Made by a program: the position numbers and the translations under genes
Shown here: piece by piece, positions 51,257-63,819 of the stretch
How positions within the stretch are numbered: the stretch's first letter is position 1
Layout of the letters: each line of letters opens with the position of its first letter
Origin: Synchiropus splendidus
Lineage: Eukaryota; Chordata; Actinopteri; Syngnathiformes; Callionymidae
Direction: 5' to 3'
NCBI RefSeq assembly: GCF_027744825.2
Contig: NC_071335.1
Span: 28,671,001-28,735,000 of the forward strand
Length of the DNA stretch: 64,000 nucleotides
The notes under the pieces: model-generated
Database searches by the model: none
What the model was told of the DNA's origin: nothing
What the model saw: only the letters and a program-made list of their open reading frames with translations

Positions 51257-52550
51257 ATTTTCAGCATGTTTACCGATCGCCATGCTAAGGAAAACCTTTC
51301 AGCGAGCACAGATTGGTTGCGGTTATTGCAGGGGTACAACTTTCAAAAAAAATATAATTTTTATACCAGAAAAAAAGCCACATGAAGTTGTGATGTTTTG
51401 TTTAAGATATTACCTCATGGTGCTGCGTATTCACTGATGCCCCATTCCCCAATACTGGCCCAGACGTGTCCCGTCAGTACTGAGTACAAGCTGCACATTT
51501 CCACCCATGTACATACTATAACCCACAGTTACTGTCCCAGTCATTAGGTCGCAATGTGATAAAGTTAATAGCTGAATGAAAGCAAAACGTGATCATCCTT
51601 TCTTTGTCCCAATATTGACATTCCCAGAAACTATATTGAAATCTGTTTCGCGCTAAAACCCGCTATCGTTTCATTGTCTAGTTGAATTTGGACTTCTCAT
51701 TTTTCAGAATCAGTAAAGCTCAGGTTCTGTCGGAAGGCGGAATCGAGGAAGCAGTGGTCACATGACCTTGTGTTGCTGAAGTGTGCAGCTTATTTTGCAC
51801 CGTCCTTTCACATGCTGAGTCACGTTCGAATGACTGTAAAACCAAGATGACAGTGAATGAGGTTTTGCTTTGGATCTGATCAGTTTCCCTCCATTTCTGT
51901 CAACAGCTGGCTGAAAGGAAGACTGGTGATTTGCTAGTTGTGCTTTAACCCAAAAACTTTTAAATAAGAAAACCATTTCTGAACTGACTCAGTGAGTGAT
52001 TACTGACTCATCTTGGACACGTTCCTTTCTGGCGGCTGGAGCTAAATATCAACATGATCACATGAACCTGACTAGCTTCATCGTGAAGCCTCCATTCTCT
52101 TTTCACAGCCGTATATTCTACAAGTCCTTTGATCTCTAAGGTCGTCAAAAACAAAGGCACTGGATCAACCAGGAGGGGAAGACTTCTTGGGCCAGCGGAG
52201 GGATTTCATACCTCAGATTTAACACCTTAAAATGAGGGATGACGTCCAGATTCAACAGCAAGACTAAGGTCAACAGGGATCAATAAACACTGTTGCCGAT
52301 GACTGGTCACAGCCGGTCAAACTTCAGTGTAAATGGACTGCGATTCAAACAGAAGACAATGAGGAGCTCTGATTTATTCCTACATAGTTGGGCTCCTCCA
52401 CGAGACCAGATGTCAGTATCCTTCCTTCCCTCCAATATTAATCACCTTATATCAGAGCAAATCATAATTAGTCTCGTTGGCTGCCAGAAATATATAAAAA
52501 AAAAAAACAGCCAGTGATGAACCACACCGGCAGGTGGAAGTGACTTGCTA

Positions 52551-52564
52551 CTGCCCCCTAGTGT
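52551..52564 (-). promoter_or_regulatory. CTCF-type core motif, opposite orientation
   Basis: On the minus strand it reads acactagggggcag, 13 of 14 positions of the CTCF core. It faces the plus-strand motif at 51,243 about 1.3 kb away. Confidence 0.4.
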
Positions 52565-52614
52565 TTGGCCGTTGAAACCGCTGTAACTAAAATACTGTGT
52601 GCTAGTCTGGTGAA

Positions 52615-52616
52615 TA

Positions 52617-52678
<62 letters not shown>

Positions 52679-52681
52679 TAG

Positions 52682-52722
<41 letters not shown>

Positions 52723-52724
52723 TA
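52615..52724. repeat. Compound microsatellite (TA)n-(GATA)n-(GA)n
   Basis: About 28 TA units run into about 6 GATA units and then about 10 GA units, without interruption. Long TA tracts are prone to length change and assembly error. Confidence 0.97.
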
Positions 52725-53212
52725 GTGTTTTTTTATTTGTTCGGTCAATTTCAGTGGCAAAAAAATTAAAATTAAAATTGTTTGAAAGTAGTTCTCATCT
52801 TTTAAAATAAACTTTTTTGGTTCATTTTTTAAAGCTCTTTTACCCAACATATTCCCTATTAACAAAATCTCGAAATGGAATGAAACTGAACATGTACAGT
52901 AGAACAAAAGTATGTGCAGGTTCGTCCACTAGTAATAAGCAAAATAAAGACTGAATAACAGCCCAACTCTGTGGGTTTAGGGTCAGTCAGAACGCTCAAC
53001 ATAGGGTTATCTAATGCACTGAGGCTGCAGTTATACAGGAACGCTTCTCCTCAGTTTCTTCTTCAGCTTCTTGTGCACATTGCTATTTAAAATCATGTCA
53101 AACTGAGAGCAAGTGGAGGTTTGAGGCTAAAGTTAGAGCACGATATGGAGCGGCTCCAACCTCGGCCATGGGTCAGAATCTGTGCAGAAGACACCCAGAG
53201 GCTGTGCTGCGT

Positions 53213-53515
53213 CTAAAATAAGCAGACAACATTCAGAGAGAATGTCTGTGGTTTGTGTTGGATGGAGATGGAACCTGACTGTTCTGGTCGATATCTGCAG
53301 TAGAAAGTGAATCCGAGACAGAGATAAACGTAGGTTAGAGGAGCCATCGGATTCGGGTTCAGAAAGAGTCGCTCCACATAGTCAAATGGTGGAGGCATCA
53401 ACACAATGTTTGAGGAAATGACTAAGTAGCCAGCTGTCCAGGGTGTCACCAGCTTCTCACCCCAGGAAGCTGGGATCGGTGGCAAAACCGGCAGAGGATC
53501 AGTTTTGCGAGGTAC
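53213..53515 (-). other. Orphan reading frame 1 (unidentified, possible pseudogene exon)
   Basis: The frame is open from about 53,515 to the stop at 53,213. It reads ...DPLPVLPPIPASWGEKLVTP, then hydrophobic stretches (GYLVISSNIVLMPP and PLTYVYLCLGFTFYCRY). Two possible membrane segments and natural-looking composition suggest it could be real. A faint likeness to the C-terminal part of sideroflexins (FL..P..APL...LG.., then P..S.SIS) was noted but is weak. No good splice acceptor keeps the frame, so it may be a relic or chance. Confidence 0.25.
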
Positions 53516-53724
53516 AAAGGAAATGTCAGCTCAAGCAATTCCAGCTCTTAGCTGTAAGAAGAACATTTTTTTCAGTTCAAAGTGAAAGGCACTCGGGTTG
53601 AGGCACTGGGTCGCTTTGAAGAAAACCCACAGAAGTCTGCAGTAAAAACTATCGGCTCCGATCTAGAAATGGACCTTTAGATCCTCGGGAGCAGTTAGCG
53701 GCGTTTTCTTGTTACATTTTGTTG

Positions 53725-54132
53725 TTACAAGTAAGCTTTTCCCCCCCGTTTGCCAAGAAAGTTCACACCAAAGGATTGAACATCACTTATCCAAGCAGCA
53801 GACTCATCTCTCCTGCAGGCAGGATGTTCTTGCTCTTTGAAGCCACACCACCAAGTTTCTCTCTCTATTAAAGCGACGCTAAGTGCTCTGAGGCTCAGGG
53901 ATGCCGGCGGTCTGGGAGGAGAACTTGGACAGAGCTGCTGCATTAGGCGGCTGTTAGTGCGACTCTTCTGGGTCTGATACCAGGTCGGCGGCGGCGAGAC
54001 TCGGCTGAGGCTGGGGACCACTGGGGTGTCTTCGGGGGAATATGGGAAAAGGTCAGCCGAGTGACAGGACATAACCACAGAACCTTCCACAAGCTGCTGG
54101 TCGTGTAGCAGGTGCGTACGGCTAATAGTCTG
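53725..54132 (-). other. Orphan reading frame 2 (candidate exon, unidentified)
   Basis: A strong acceptor (ccgtccctgcag) at about 54,133 on the minus strand opens a frame with no stop until 53,725. It reads ...HLLHDQQLVEG, DLFPYSPEDTPVVPSLSRVS and WYQTQKSRTNSRLMQQL. The Pro/Ser-rich composition resembles a cytoplasmic tail. No domain was recognised and the donor is unclear. It lies about 210 bases upstream of orphan frame 1 on the same strand. Confidence 0.25.
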
Positions 54133-54809
54133 CAGGGACGGGGCTATGTGCTCATTCAGAGGCTTTCAGGCCAATTCAGAGGCTTGGTGTGGACACATGA
54201 GCTTTCTCAATATGAAATAAAACCTGCAGAATTTAGTCTCAATGTTTGGAATTAAATGCACAGAGCTCAGAATGATGAACGGAACCCTCCAAGTCACATG
54301 AAAGTAACAACTGAAATCACTCCTGAAGATCAACAGCACATTTTTAAAAACTGTCTGGAGTGATAACACCCCCTAGCGGCGACAGAGTTACGTAACGTTT
54401 ACGAAACGTTAAACTTCAAAAGCCTTAAGAAGAGTCAGCCAAGCACGTTTCTCAAGGCAGTATTGCAAGTGTTCCTCAGAAGCGCATCACAAGGTGATAT
54501 GCGGGCAAATATAAATAAAGCCTGAGGGGGAAATGCATGGAGGAAACCTAACGCAGCTGCACAAGACAAATGGAGGGAAACCCTGGAAAGGGCTTCAGCC
54601 CATCTCAAGACAAACACTACCATACAAGGACAATTTTCAATGACTGTATTTTTCACCCCAGTACAGCTGACGCACTGTTGAACTCATGTTTGACAACAGA
54701 GGGCAATTTCCCCATTTCTTGTAAAACATTGGAATTTTCTGTGAATTGAGGAATTTGCAAATATTCCTACACAGCGTGTCATGAGAGCAGACGATAAAGG
54801 ACAGAGGAC

Positions 54810-57886
<3,077 letters not shown>

Positions 57887-57899
57887 TTGTAAGACAGCG

Positions 57900-57915
57900 C
57901 AAGGCATTATGGGAG
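57900..57915 (-). promoter_or_regulatory. ZNF143/THAP11-type promoter motif
   Basis: The minus strand reads ctcccataatgccttg, one mismatch from the recalled motif YWCCCAYAATGCAYYG. It sits about 14 bases upstream of the inferred rps15a start, a usual place for this motif in housekeeping promoters. Confidence 0.55.
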
Positions 57916-58834
57916 TATGGAGTGGGAATTATTCGTAAAAGATTTCGCACATAATACGTTATTTATTAATATTTTAATATCAGTTCATTTTGTTTGCTGT
58001 TTTTATTCGTTGCAGTTGTTTTTTCCTTTTGTACTGTAAAATCAGAACCCGTTTTTATTGAAGTAAAATGTCTTGAAATCCATTGTAATGTAACAGAAAC
58101 ACCCGTAAAGGTATTAAAATGACAACTTCATCATCTAACGACTAAAACGATGCTTGCTGATGTTTGAGAATTGCGTAGAAGCGCACGCAACAGCGCCGCC
58201 TTCGCAGTGGATTATTTATTTATTTTCTTACTAACCCTTCTTACTAATAATTATTGGTTGAACTATCAACGTCATTGTTAAAAATGACTTTAATTAATAT
58301 GTATTCTTTGGAGAAAAAAAATCAGTGTCCAAGATCACAACTGGAGTGCAGCATTTACAATTCTCTATGAATGATGGAACTACCCGGCCAATATTGTGTG
58401 TTTATTCCTCTTAGTTACATCTTTATTACGTTTCTGCCCACTTAACTATGTCAGAAACACTGAACAGGAGCAGCAAGTTTGGGAAGTGAGTGTGTGAGCA
58501 TAACTGAATAACATAACATGTGCTCCCTAAAATCAAACAAATAACTACAAATACAACAACTTGAGAGCAACCAGACTTATCATTATATTCATTTATTTTT
58601 TTCTTTCACACAGTCCAAAGTACACTTTCTGCTGAATGTCAGAAAACATGATCATATTTTCATATATGACATAACACGCCTTGTAAAGAGAATATATTGC
58701 TGTGGAATAAATTAAACAGCGCTATAATAAACCGCAGTAAGTTGTGCGTTAAACGTCATGATAAATATCGCTAAACTATTTCATGAAAGTTGCAAGATAA
58801 CTGTTAGGTTAAAAGGTTATTAAAAGAAAGTCCA
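57916..58834. other. Spacer between rps15a promoter and notum2 3' end
   Basis: About 0.9 kb of AT-rich sequence separates the end of the Notum gene from the start of rps15a, both on the minus strand. No gene was recognised in it. Confidence 0.6.
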
Positions 58835-58850
58835 ATGAGGAAATCTGGTC

Positions 58851-58856
58851 TTTATT
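58851..58856 (-). terminator. notum2: Polyadenylation signal of notum2
   Basis: AATAAA on the minus strand lies about 340 bases past the stop. It gives a 3' UTR of about 350 bases, ending near 58,835. Confidence 0.65.
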
Positions 58857-59192
58857 AAATAGTGGAGTCACTGTGGTGGAAGATGAAAGCATCATATCCA
58901 ACAACAAAACCAAGGTCTCAAACTCTCACGAATGCATGTTTTTGGGGGATGTTTTGGCAGAACTGCACTCTTTAACAAAACCTTTGAGTCAAGGAAGTTG
59001 TTTAAGCCTGGACTAAAACAAAAACACAGAAAACTTTCTCCCAGTGTCCAGAAGGGTGAGCCAAACTCATGCAGCACAGCATTACTGTCTAGATTTCCTT
59101 CGCTTGATCTACATTTCAGGGGAGGTTTCAACTCAGCTTTCTACATAAATCTCTCCCTTGGCTCTCTCCAAATCTCATTCTCCGTTTTGATG

Positions 59193-59490
59193 TTAGCCAC
59201 CATTGCTGACCACAGTGACTGCCTCGCTGTGCGGATCCTCCAGGCCCAGTCTTTGCAGGTCGAGGCCCATGGCTGCCAGCATCTGGAGCAGGGTGAGCTC
59301 CTGCCCGGTGGCCTGGTCAACCAAAGCTGGGCAGGTGGGGTTGCACTGAGGCCACTGGCATGTGTCAACCAAGTGGAACGGGCAGCCTTTGGCAGGGGTT
59401 TTGTTGTTGCGGGTCGCCTCCAGACTTCTGTCCCAGCATTGCAAAGCGCGGGGAAGAGATGTACCTTTTACTTGGAAGCTCATCCAGTTA
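59193..59490 (-). CDS. notum2: notum2 last coding exon
   Basis: It encodes [40 protein letters not shown] and [20 protein letters not shown], ending VVSNGG; the stop TAA is at 59,193-59,195. This is the conserved Cys-rich C-terminal region of Notum. Confidence 0.95.
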
Positions 59491-62400
59491 CTGAAAATAA
59501 ATGAATACAAGTTAAAAATGAAATTAACAGGCTGGTTTACAGATAATCTGCGGTCACCTCTTGGTGATCAGCACGTGCGAGAGGCAAGATGGCGCAAACA
59601 CGGCACTGATTCAAAACAAAAAAAGTCATTCATTAAGAAAAAATAGGAAAATAGTGGATGAACAGGACAGGAAGTCCTCAACATACGTGACATCTGTGAG
59701 GGAGTTCTTGAGCTCTGTGCCGAGGTTCTGAATGAACTGCCACTGCGCATCAGACAGAGTCTGTCCACCCACATATATGTTCTCCATTCGGAGCTGCTCC
59801 TCATCAAAAAGCCAATGCACAACAAACAATGGAGCTGTGAGGAAAACAGGAGTTTTAAGTGGTGTATTTGCTCATTCCCTCCGCAACACCTGCATGAATC
59901 TCATTTTATTTGAAGACAGGCCACACTGCCGTGTTCCCAATCACTCACTGGTCAGAGAGGAGTACAGCTTGTGTCCAAAGAAGCACTGCCACTCCTCTCC
60001 TCTCTTATAAAGCTGCCGACATCTGTCAGGAACGACGCCGTTCCACAACCTCAACAACACAGAGGCAAACTGGATTATTTTTCAGGCGACTGGAATTCGC
60101 GTCCTAAAGTGTGGGGTGTTACCTCAGTCCCATCTTGATAGCATCTTCAGGAGAGCACGAAATCGTCTCCGGACAGTTGGGTGGCCTCTCTTGTTTACTT
60201 TCAAGAAACCAGCCAGAGTCCACCAGACCTCGGACCTGAGCCTCGGCGCCAAGCTGGGCCAACTGATAGGCGACTTTCTCAATGTTCAACAAAACACCAG
60301 TACCACCAGCACTGAATGAGTGTGAGTACAAACAATAATCAGGTTTATTGTGATGAAAGGATTACTATCGTATTTACCGCAGAATTTATTAAAATCACAT
60401 GTGGTGCTTGGTGTAGGTCTAACTACAGCCTACAGTTACTATGCCACACTGATGGTTTGTTTCAGAGTGACAGGACAACAGGATTTCCATGACATGGGAG
60501 AATCAAGAACATTGAACAAGAATATTGCTTCTGTAACTAAACTGTGTCAGAACATCACCTTGTGCCGGCCAGCATGACCACCTTGGCCTGTTTAATTCCC
60601 TTCGGAATGAGATCCTTGACCACCTCTCGAATGATGAAGGATCCCATGAATACGTAGTCAGCTGTTGACAAATATAGGGAAAGGTGTGTGGCTTTTGCTT
60701 CACTTTCACTACCAGCACTGTGAAAGCTCCAAAGATATTTTACTGACTTGCGTTTGTGCTCCTCTCTTTATCTTTTGCTTGCCGTTGTCTCAGAGGAGAG
60801 GTGGGTCCTGGACCAGTGCCGCTCCACACATCACTGGAGCAGTACGGGATGAATCTGTACACATATGACATTTACATTCATTTTGAAGGAAGTTAAATTC
60901 ATTCTACTGTAGGTCATTGTTGGTGCATAACGTTTACATCATGTTTACATCATGTTAAGATAATGTTTATAGTAGGGCAAAAATAATAATTCATGGTGTA
61001 TTTTAACTTTCTTTCTCAGGGAACATTTTTCACTTCACCAAATCCAGGAAAAAATGCTCAAAATGTGGAGTGAAAGCAATGTGTCCTTTGATGTGTTTTT
61101 GTTTTTTGTGTGAAATGTCCCATGTTTTGGGTTGCGATAGTCACATATCCTCAGCTATTTCTCCTCTGAACCAGTCACTACATCCCGTGTAACTTTGTCT
61201 CAAGAAAAGTCAGCTCTCAGTACTACTAAAGAAACATGAAAATGTATAGTATTATCATATGATTGGAAGTCGAAAACTACGAAACAGGTAAGAAAGAAAG
61301 CAATAATAATGTACAAGGTGACTCCCAAAATTATTAATGATAATAAGTAGTGGTTAACGCAACATGTAAGTATATATGTATTTGTTTCATATTCATTCAT
61401 TTGCAGGGGGTATGAGCTTGTATAGTCGTAGCATTAAAGAAGAGAACGCTTCAGTCACACTCATGAGAGTTTTTATTTGAAGAGCAGCACAAAAGGGTCA
61501 AATTTAATAATGATTTTAGAGGAGAGATTGGAGTGCTACTCTCTCATATTCAAATACATACACAATTGTGGCAACATTTTCAGGTAAAAAGGTGGATTAA
61601 TAGCAGAGAAAAAAAACACATGCAGAGAGACTTACACAATGTTTGCGTTATGCCAGTGCGGGTTCTCTTCAACGTTGGATGACAGTATTCCAGTACCTGC
61701 AAGAGAGATGATGCATGTAAGTACAGTATAACTAATGTAAATATTGCTCCTAAGCCGTCATTACACGTCACCACTCCGGTATGGTGACAACCCTGCATTC
61801 CTCAGCGCGGCCAAGTGGCCCACCTTTTTTTGTTTGTGGCCATCCCGATGAGCTCATCAGGCGAGGGATATTTTGGAATCTGGAAGCACAGGTGTCTTGG
61901 CTGTAGCAGCACCAGCCACCTAAAAATAAGATGGGCTTTTAATAATAGGCATTCACACGCAACTCCAGAGGGAGGCTTGTGTTAGCACGTAACAGGGGCT
62001 TGTTAGCGATAATAAATAGGCACGAAATACACCTGCAGTGTTATTTTTTTAGCATCAGATGGAAGTCAATTCTCTCTGGCAGTTGCATATAAATTGAAGA
62101 CCTTGATGTCTGAAGGTGTTGTTGCTCAGGGAAAATGAACAGACATTGGTTTCTTACCCTCCAAAAACAACAGCCACCGGCGGCTCCCTTTCACTTCCTT
62201 CAGGTAAAACCTAAGAACCAAAAAGTCCTCGTAAGAGACGATAGTAGGCCTCCTAAGCTGACTTGCCAACCACTGCCACTTGAGAACTTGCACCTTACCC
62301 AGCCGCTGTCCCATCATTGCATGTGACCTTGGTATTCCTGAGGAAGTGGAGCTTCATATCATCCGTTTGCCTTCGAGATGTTCCAGCTGCATCTCCTCGT

Positions 62401-62609
62401 CCTGTATCTACCAGGCTGCCGCCTCTGGTTTTCGGCACGTTTCCCGTGTTCCTCTGAGAGCCTACTTCAGTGGGAGCCTGGGCAGCTGCTCCTCCTTGGT
62501 TCCCAGGAGACTTCTTGCTGGACTTTCCGCTGCTTTTACCATTACGTTGGTTCTGGCAGAAGACTCCCCCGAGCAGCAGCAGGAAAACCATTTGGCCAAG
62601 AAGCTTCAT
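59193..62609 (-). CDS. notum2: Notum-family palmitoleoyl-protein carboxylesterase, complete (probably Notum2)
   Basis: Notum enzymes are secreted hydrolases that remove palmitoleate from Wnt proteins and so switch off Wnt signalling. Eleven coding exons: 62,609-62,299; 62,210-62,158; 61,919-61,824; 61,696-61,636; 60,854-60,748; 60,661-60,559; 60,311-60,123; 60,049-59,949; 59,834-59,687; 59,605-59,558; 59,490-59,193. They sum to 1515 bases, 504 residues; I recall 496 for human NOTUM. All introns are GT..AG with matching phase. The start has a signal peptide ([19 protein letters not shown]). Triad: Ser244 in AGTSAGGTG, Asp351 in HWLFDEEQL, His400 in SCLSH, with Asp-His spacing of 49 as in human. 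Divergence from human NOTUM (loop [20 protein letters not shown], Cys to Thr before PLFVVHW) suggests the fish notum2 paralogue rather than notum1a/b; the paralogue call is inference. Confidence 0.9.
59558..59605 (-). CDS. notum2: notum2 exon 10 (coding), catalytic His
   Basis: This 48-base exon encodes [15 protein letters not shown]; acceptor after a long T-rich tract (gaatcag), donor gtgacc. The His in CLSH is the base of the triad. It is too short for simple ORF finding. Confidence 0.88.
59687..59834 (-). CDS. notum2: notum2 exon 9 (coding), catalytic Asp
   Basis: It encodes [20 protein letters not shown], then [17 protein letters not shown]; acceptor ctcacag, donor gtatgt. The Asp in WLFDE is the acidic member of the triad. 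Confidence 0.93.
59949..60049 (-). CDS. notum2: notum2 exon 8 (coding)
   Basis: It encodes [20 protein letters not shown], then [13 protein letters not shown]; acceptor ttgttgag, donor gtgagt. The Cys that I recall following the LR of human TLRCPVF is Thr across the 8/9 junction. Confidence 0.9.
60123..60311 (-). CDS. notum2: notum2 exon 7 (coding)
   Basis: It completes the Ser codon and encodes [35 protein letters not shown] and [18 protein letters not shown]; acceptor actcattcag, donor gtaaca. It holds the oxyanion/elbow region and family cysteines. Confidence 0.94.
60559..60661 (-). CDS. notum2: notum2 exon 6 (coding), nucleophile elbow start
   Basis: It encodes [20 protein letters not shown], then [13 protein letters not shown] and the first two bases of the catalytic Ser codon. 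The donor is gtgatg. The nucleophile codon is split by the intron. Confidence 0.92.
60748..60854 (-). CDS. notum2: notum2 exon 5 (coding)
   Basis: It encodes [20 protein letters not shown], then [15 protein letters not shown]. The donor gtcagt is weak but keeps phase. The loop after VWSG is longer and more basic than in human NOTUM and creates an N-A-T sequon with the next exon. Confidence 0.85.
60855..61635 (-). other. notum2 intron 4
   Basis: This is the largest intron of the gene (781 bases), AT-rich, with no recognised content apart from short direct repeats (gtttacatcat twice near 60,940). Confidence 0.7.
61636..61696 (-). CDS. notum2: notum2 exon 4 (coding)
   Basis: It encodes [19 protein letters not shown]; acceptor cttgcag, donor gtaagt. 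It matches TGILSS.PEENPYWWNANMV, with His for Tyr and Trp in the middle. Confidence 0.9.
61824..61919 (-). CDS. notum2: notum2 exon 3 (coding)
   Basis: It encodes [20 protein letters not shown], then [11 protein letters not shown]; acceptor tttttag, donor gtgggc. It corresponds to GGWYCFNRENC..RY...RLMSS.DWP in human. Confidence 0.9.
62158..62210 (-). CDS. notum2: notum2 exon 2 (coding)
   Basis: It encodes [17 protein letters not shown] with a split Gly codon at each end; acceptor ttcttag, donor gtaaga. It matches the Notum strand [19 protein letters not shown]. Confidence 0.92.
62299..62609 (-). CDS. notum2: notum2 exon with ATG and signal peptide
   Basis: Translation starts at 62,609, just after a possible acceptor (ttgctgacag, exon edge 62,611), which suggests a separate 5' UTR exon upstream. 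An upstream in-frame ATG would add 12 residues but would spoil the signal peptide. It encodes a Gly/Ser/Lys-rich linker and then [20 protein letters not shown]. The recalled human sequon N-T-S is N-T-K here. Confidence 0.88.
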
Positions 62610-62611
62610 GT

Positions 62612-63521
62612 CTGTCAGCAACACAACATACATGACAATATGCAATGATGGTAATATATCTAATTTTGAGTTAAAGTCAGCACCTGCCGCCGGAGAAGAG
62701 TTCTGAGAGAAGTAACCAGCAATTGAACCTTGTCAATGGTTGGATGTGCTGCTCTTGAATCATTGGCTCTATAGAGCCACATGGGTCTGTTATCCTCCCA
62801 TTTATCTGGGAGAAATGAAGTGCCTACGACACAACAAGGGGAGGTCCAAAAACTATTGCCATTTCTTTGGTTGTGTGCCTATAACTACTTTATGTTCCCT
62901 CCCTGAGTCATCCGTGATAGGTCTGGCTTTTTTTAGCAGGTCTTCCCTTACCAGACTCTCAGCCTCACAACACTTGAAGCACAAACTTCCATCCCCTTAG
63001 AAGTTTGGAAGCTGTAAATAACATCTGTTCCTGCGTCCACCTTAAACCACGAGCACCTTCATCGTCCTATATATCTACATTAATCTGCATTAACTTTAAT
63101 TTGCGGCAGATCATCTCGCGGGCCACTTAAACTGACTTGGCGGGCCGGATCTGGCCCCGCGGCCTTCAGTTTAAAACGGGCTTTAAGTTGAAAGTGCCAG
63201 AAGGAGGTGACAAATAATGGGGCAAAAAAAATATCCTCCAAAAAATACGCTTTTATGAAATATTTTAATAAAATAAATAAACTTCAATAGACAAAATAGT
63301 ATTAAAGTAGGAGTAATAGGGGTAAAGTAGGAGCTATATTATTAAAACCAGACCTTCATAATTCAGCAGATACTCAAGGGTTTAATCTATCAAACTTGGA
63401 GAAAGTCATATAGCTTGAGACAAATGGATTTTCAATTCATATTCCATACTCTCTTGTCTTCAGACTACAAGAGCAGTATCAACGGATGAAAGATTCTATA
63501 GCCAGTGATAAGAAGCTTTAC
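62612..63521 (-). other. Region upstream of the notum2 ATG exon
   Basis: It probably holds the notum2 5' UTR exon and promoter, or the remaining part of the right-edge gene. A hAT-like fragment (cgggccggatctggccccgc) lies near 63,110-63,180. An acceptor near 62,805 (tttctcccag) opens a 39-codon frame to 62,690 whose role is unclear. Confidence 0.4.
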
Positions 63522-63643
63522 CTGGAGCTGTGTTCTCTCCGGATGAGCAGCTAACTCCAGGGAGGAAGGTCTGGTTGGTATGGCTTTGATGAAGAAAGTG
63601 ACAGAGTATTTAAAAGTGATATGTGGCCAAACCCCTGGGATGG
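63522..63643 (-). CDS. Coding exon of an unidentified gene (2nd of two in window)
   Basis: The acceptor is ccctgcag and the donor is gtaaag. The frame, entered in phase 1, encodes IPGVWPHITFKYSVTFFIKA, then IPTRPSSLELAAHPERTQLQ. It joins the upstream exon by completing a Ser codon. Alternating hydrophobic residues (HITFKYSVTFF) suggest beta strands. The next exon was not fixed; reading through the donor gives a stop at 63,465. I do not recognise the protein. Confidence 0.6.
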
Positions 63644-63743
63644 CTGCAGGGTGACGTACCGCTGATCGCTCAAAGATCACAAGCCCCAGGGGTTCGAAAA
63701 ATTCTCATCAATGAAATGCTCGCCATCCCAACATGTCACTCAC

Positions 63744-63819
63744 AGCGAATAATGATCTTGGTGAGGAAAGGGGAGACAGACACCAAGGGATTCTGTGGGT
63801 AGACGGACTGCAGGGGGAA
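63744..63819 (-). CDS. Coding exon of an unidentified gene (1st of two in window)
   Basis: The acceptor is ttacttcag and the donor is a perfect gtgagt. It encodes FPLQSVYPQNPLVSVSPF, then LTKIIIR plus the first base of a Ser codon. Length (25 codons + 1) and phase fit the next exon. The rest of the gene must lie beyond the right edge. Confidence 0.6.

Larger units (their letters stand above)
32066..54809. other. 22.7-kb spacer between convergent xylt1 and rps15a
   Basis: No spliced gene was reconstructed. Recognised contents are listed separately: LINE tails, a SINE-like repeat, microsatellites, two M elements, CTCF-type motifs and two orphan frames. Stretches at 35.8-36.3, 44.2-44.65, 47.1-47.6 and 50.4-51.25 kb look like single-copy, possibly conserved non-coding DNA. 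AT-rich sequence fills 39.25-39.75 and 46.44-46.95 kb. Confidence 0.6.

Noticed and set aside
59483..59490. Apparent loss of the Notum catalytic His (N-W where human has H-W)
   Set aside because: Counting back from the human C-terminus places the catalytic His in the CLSH motif, which is kept here, 49 residues after the Asp. The H-W residue is a different His.
58932..59504. 190-codon plus-strand open frame
   Set aside because: It is antisense to the last coding exon and 3' UTR of notum2; the minus-strand protein is clearly real and explains the open frame.
62690..62805. 39-codon frame after a good acceptor upstream of notum2, as a further exon of the right-edge gene
   Set aside because: Phase fits, but other acceptors fit equally well and the peptide shows no recognisable feature; left as an uncertain note only.
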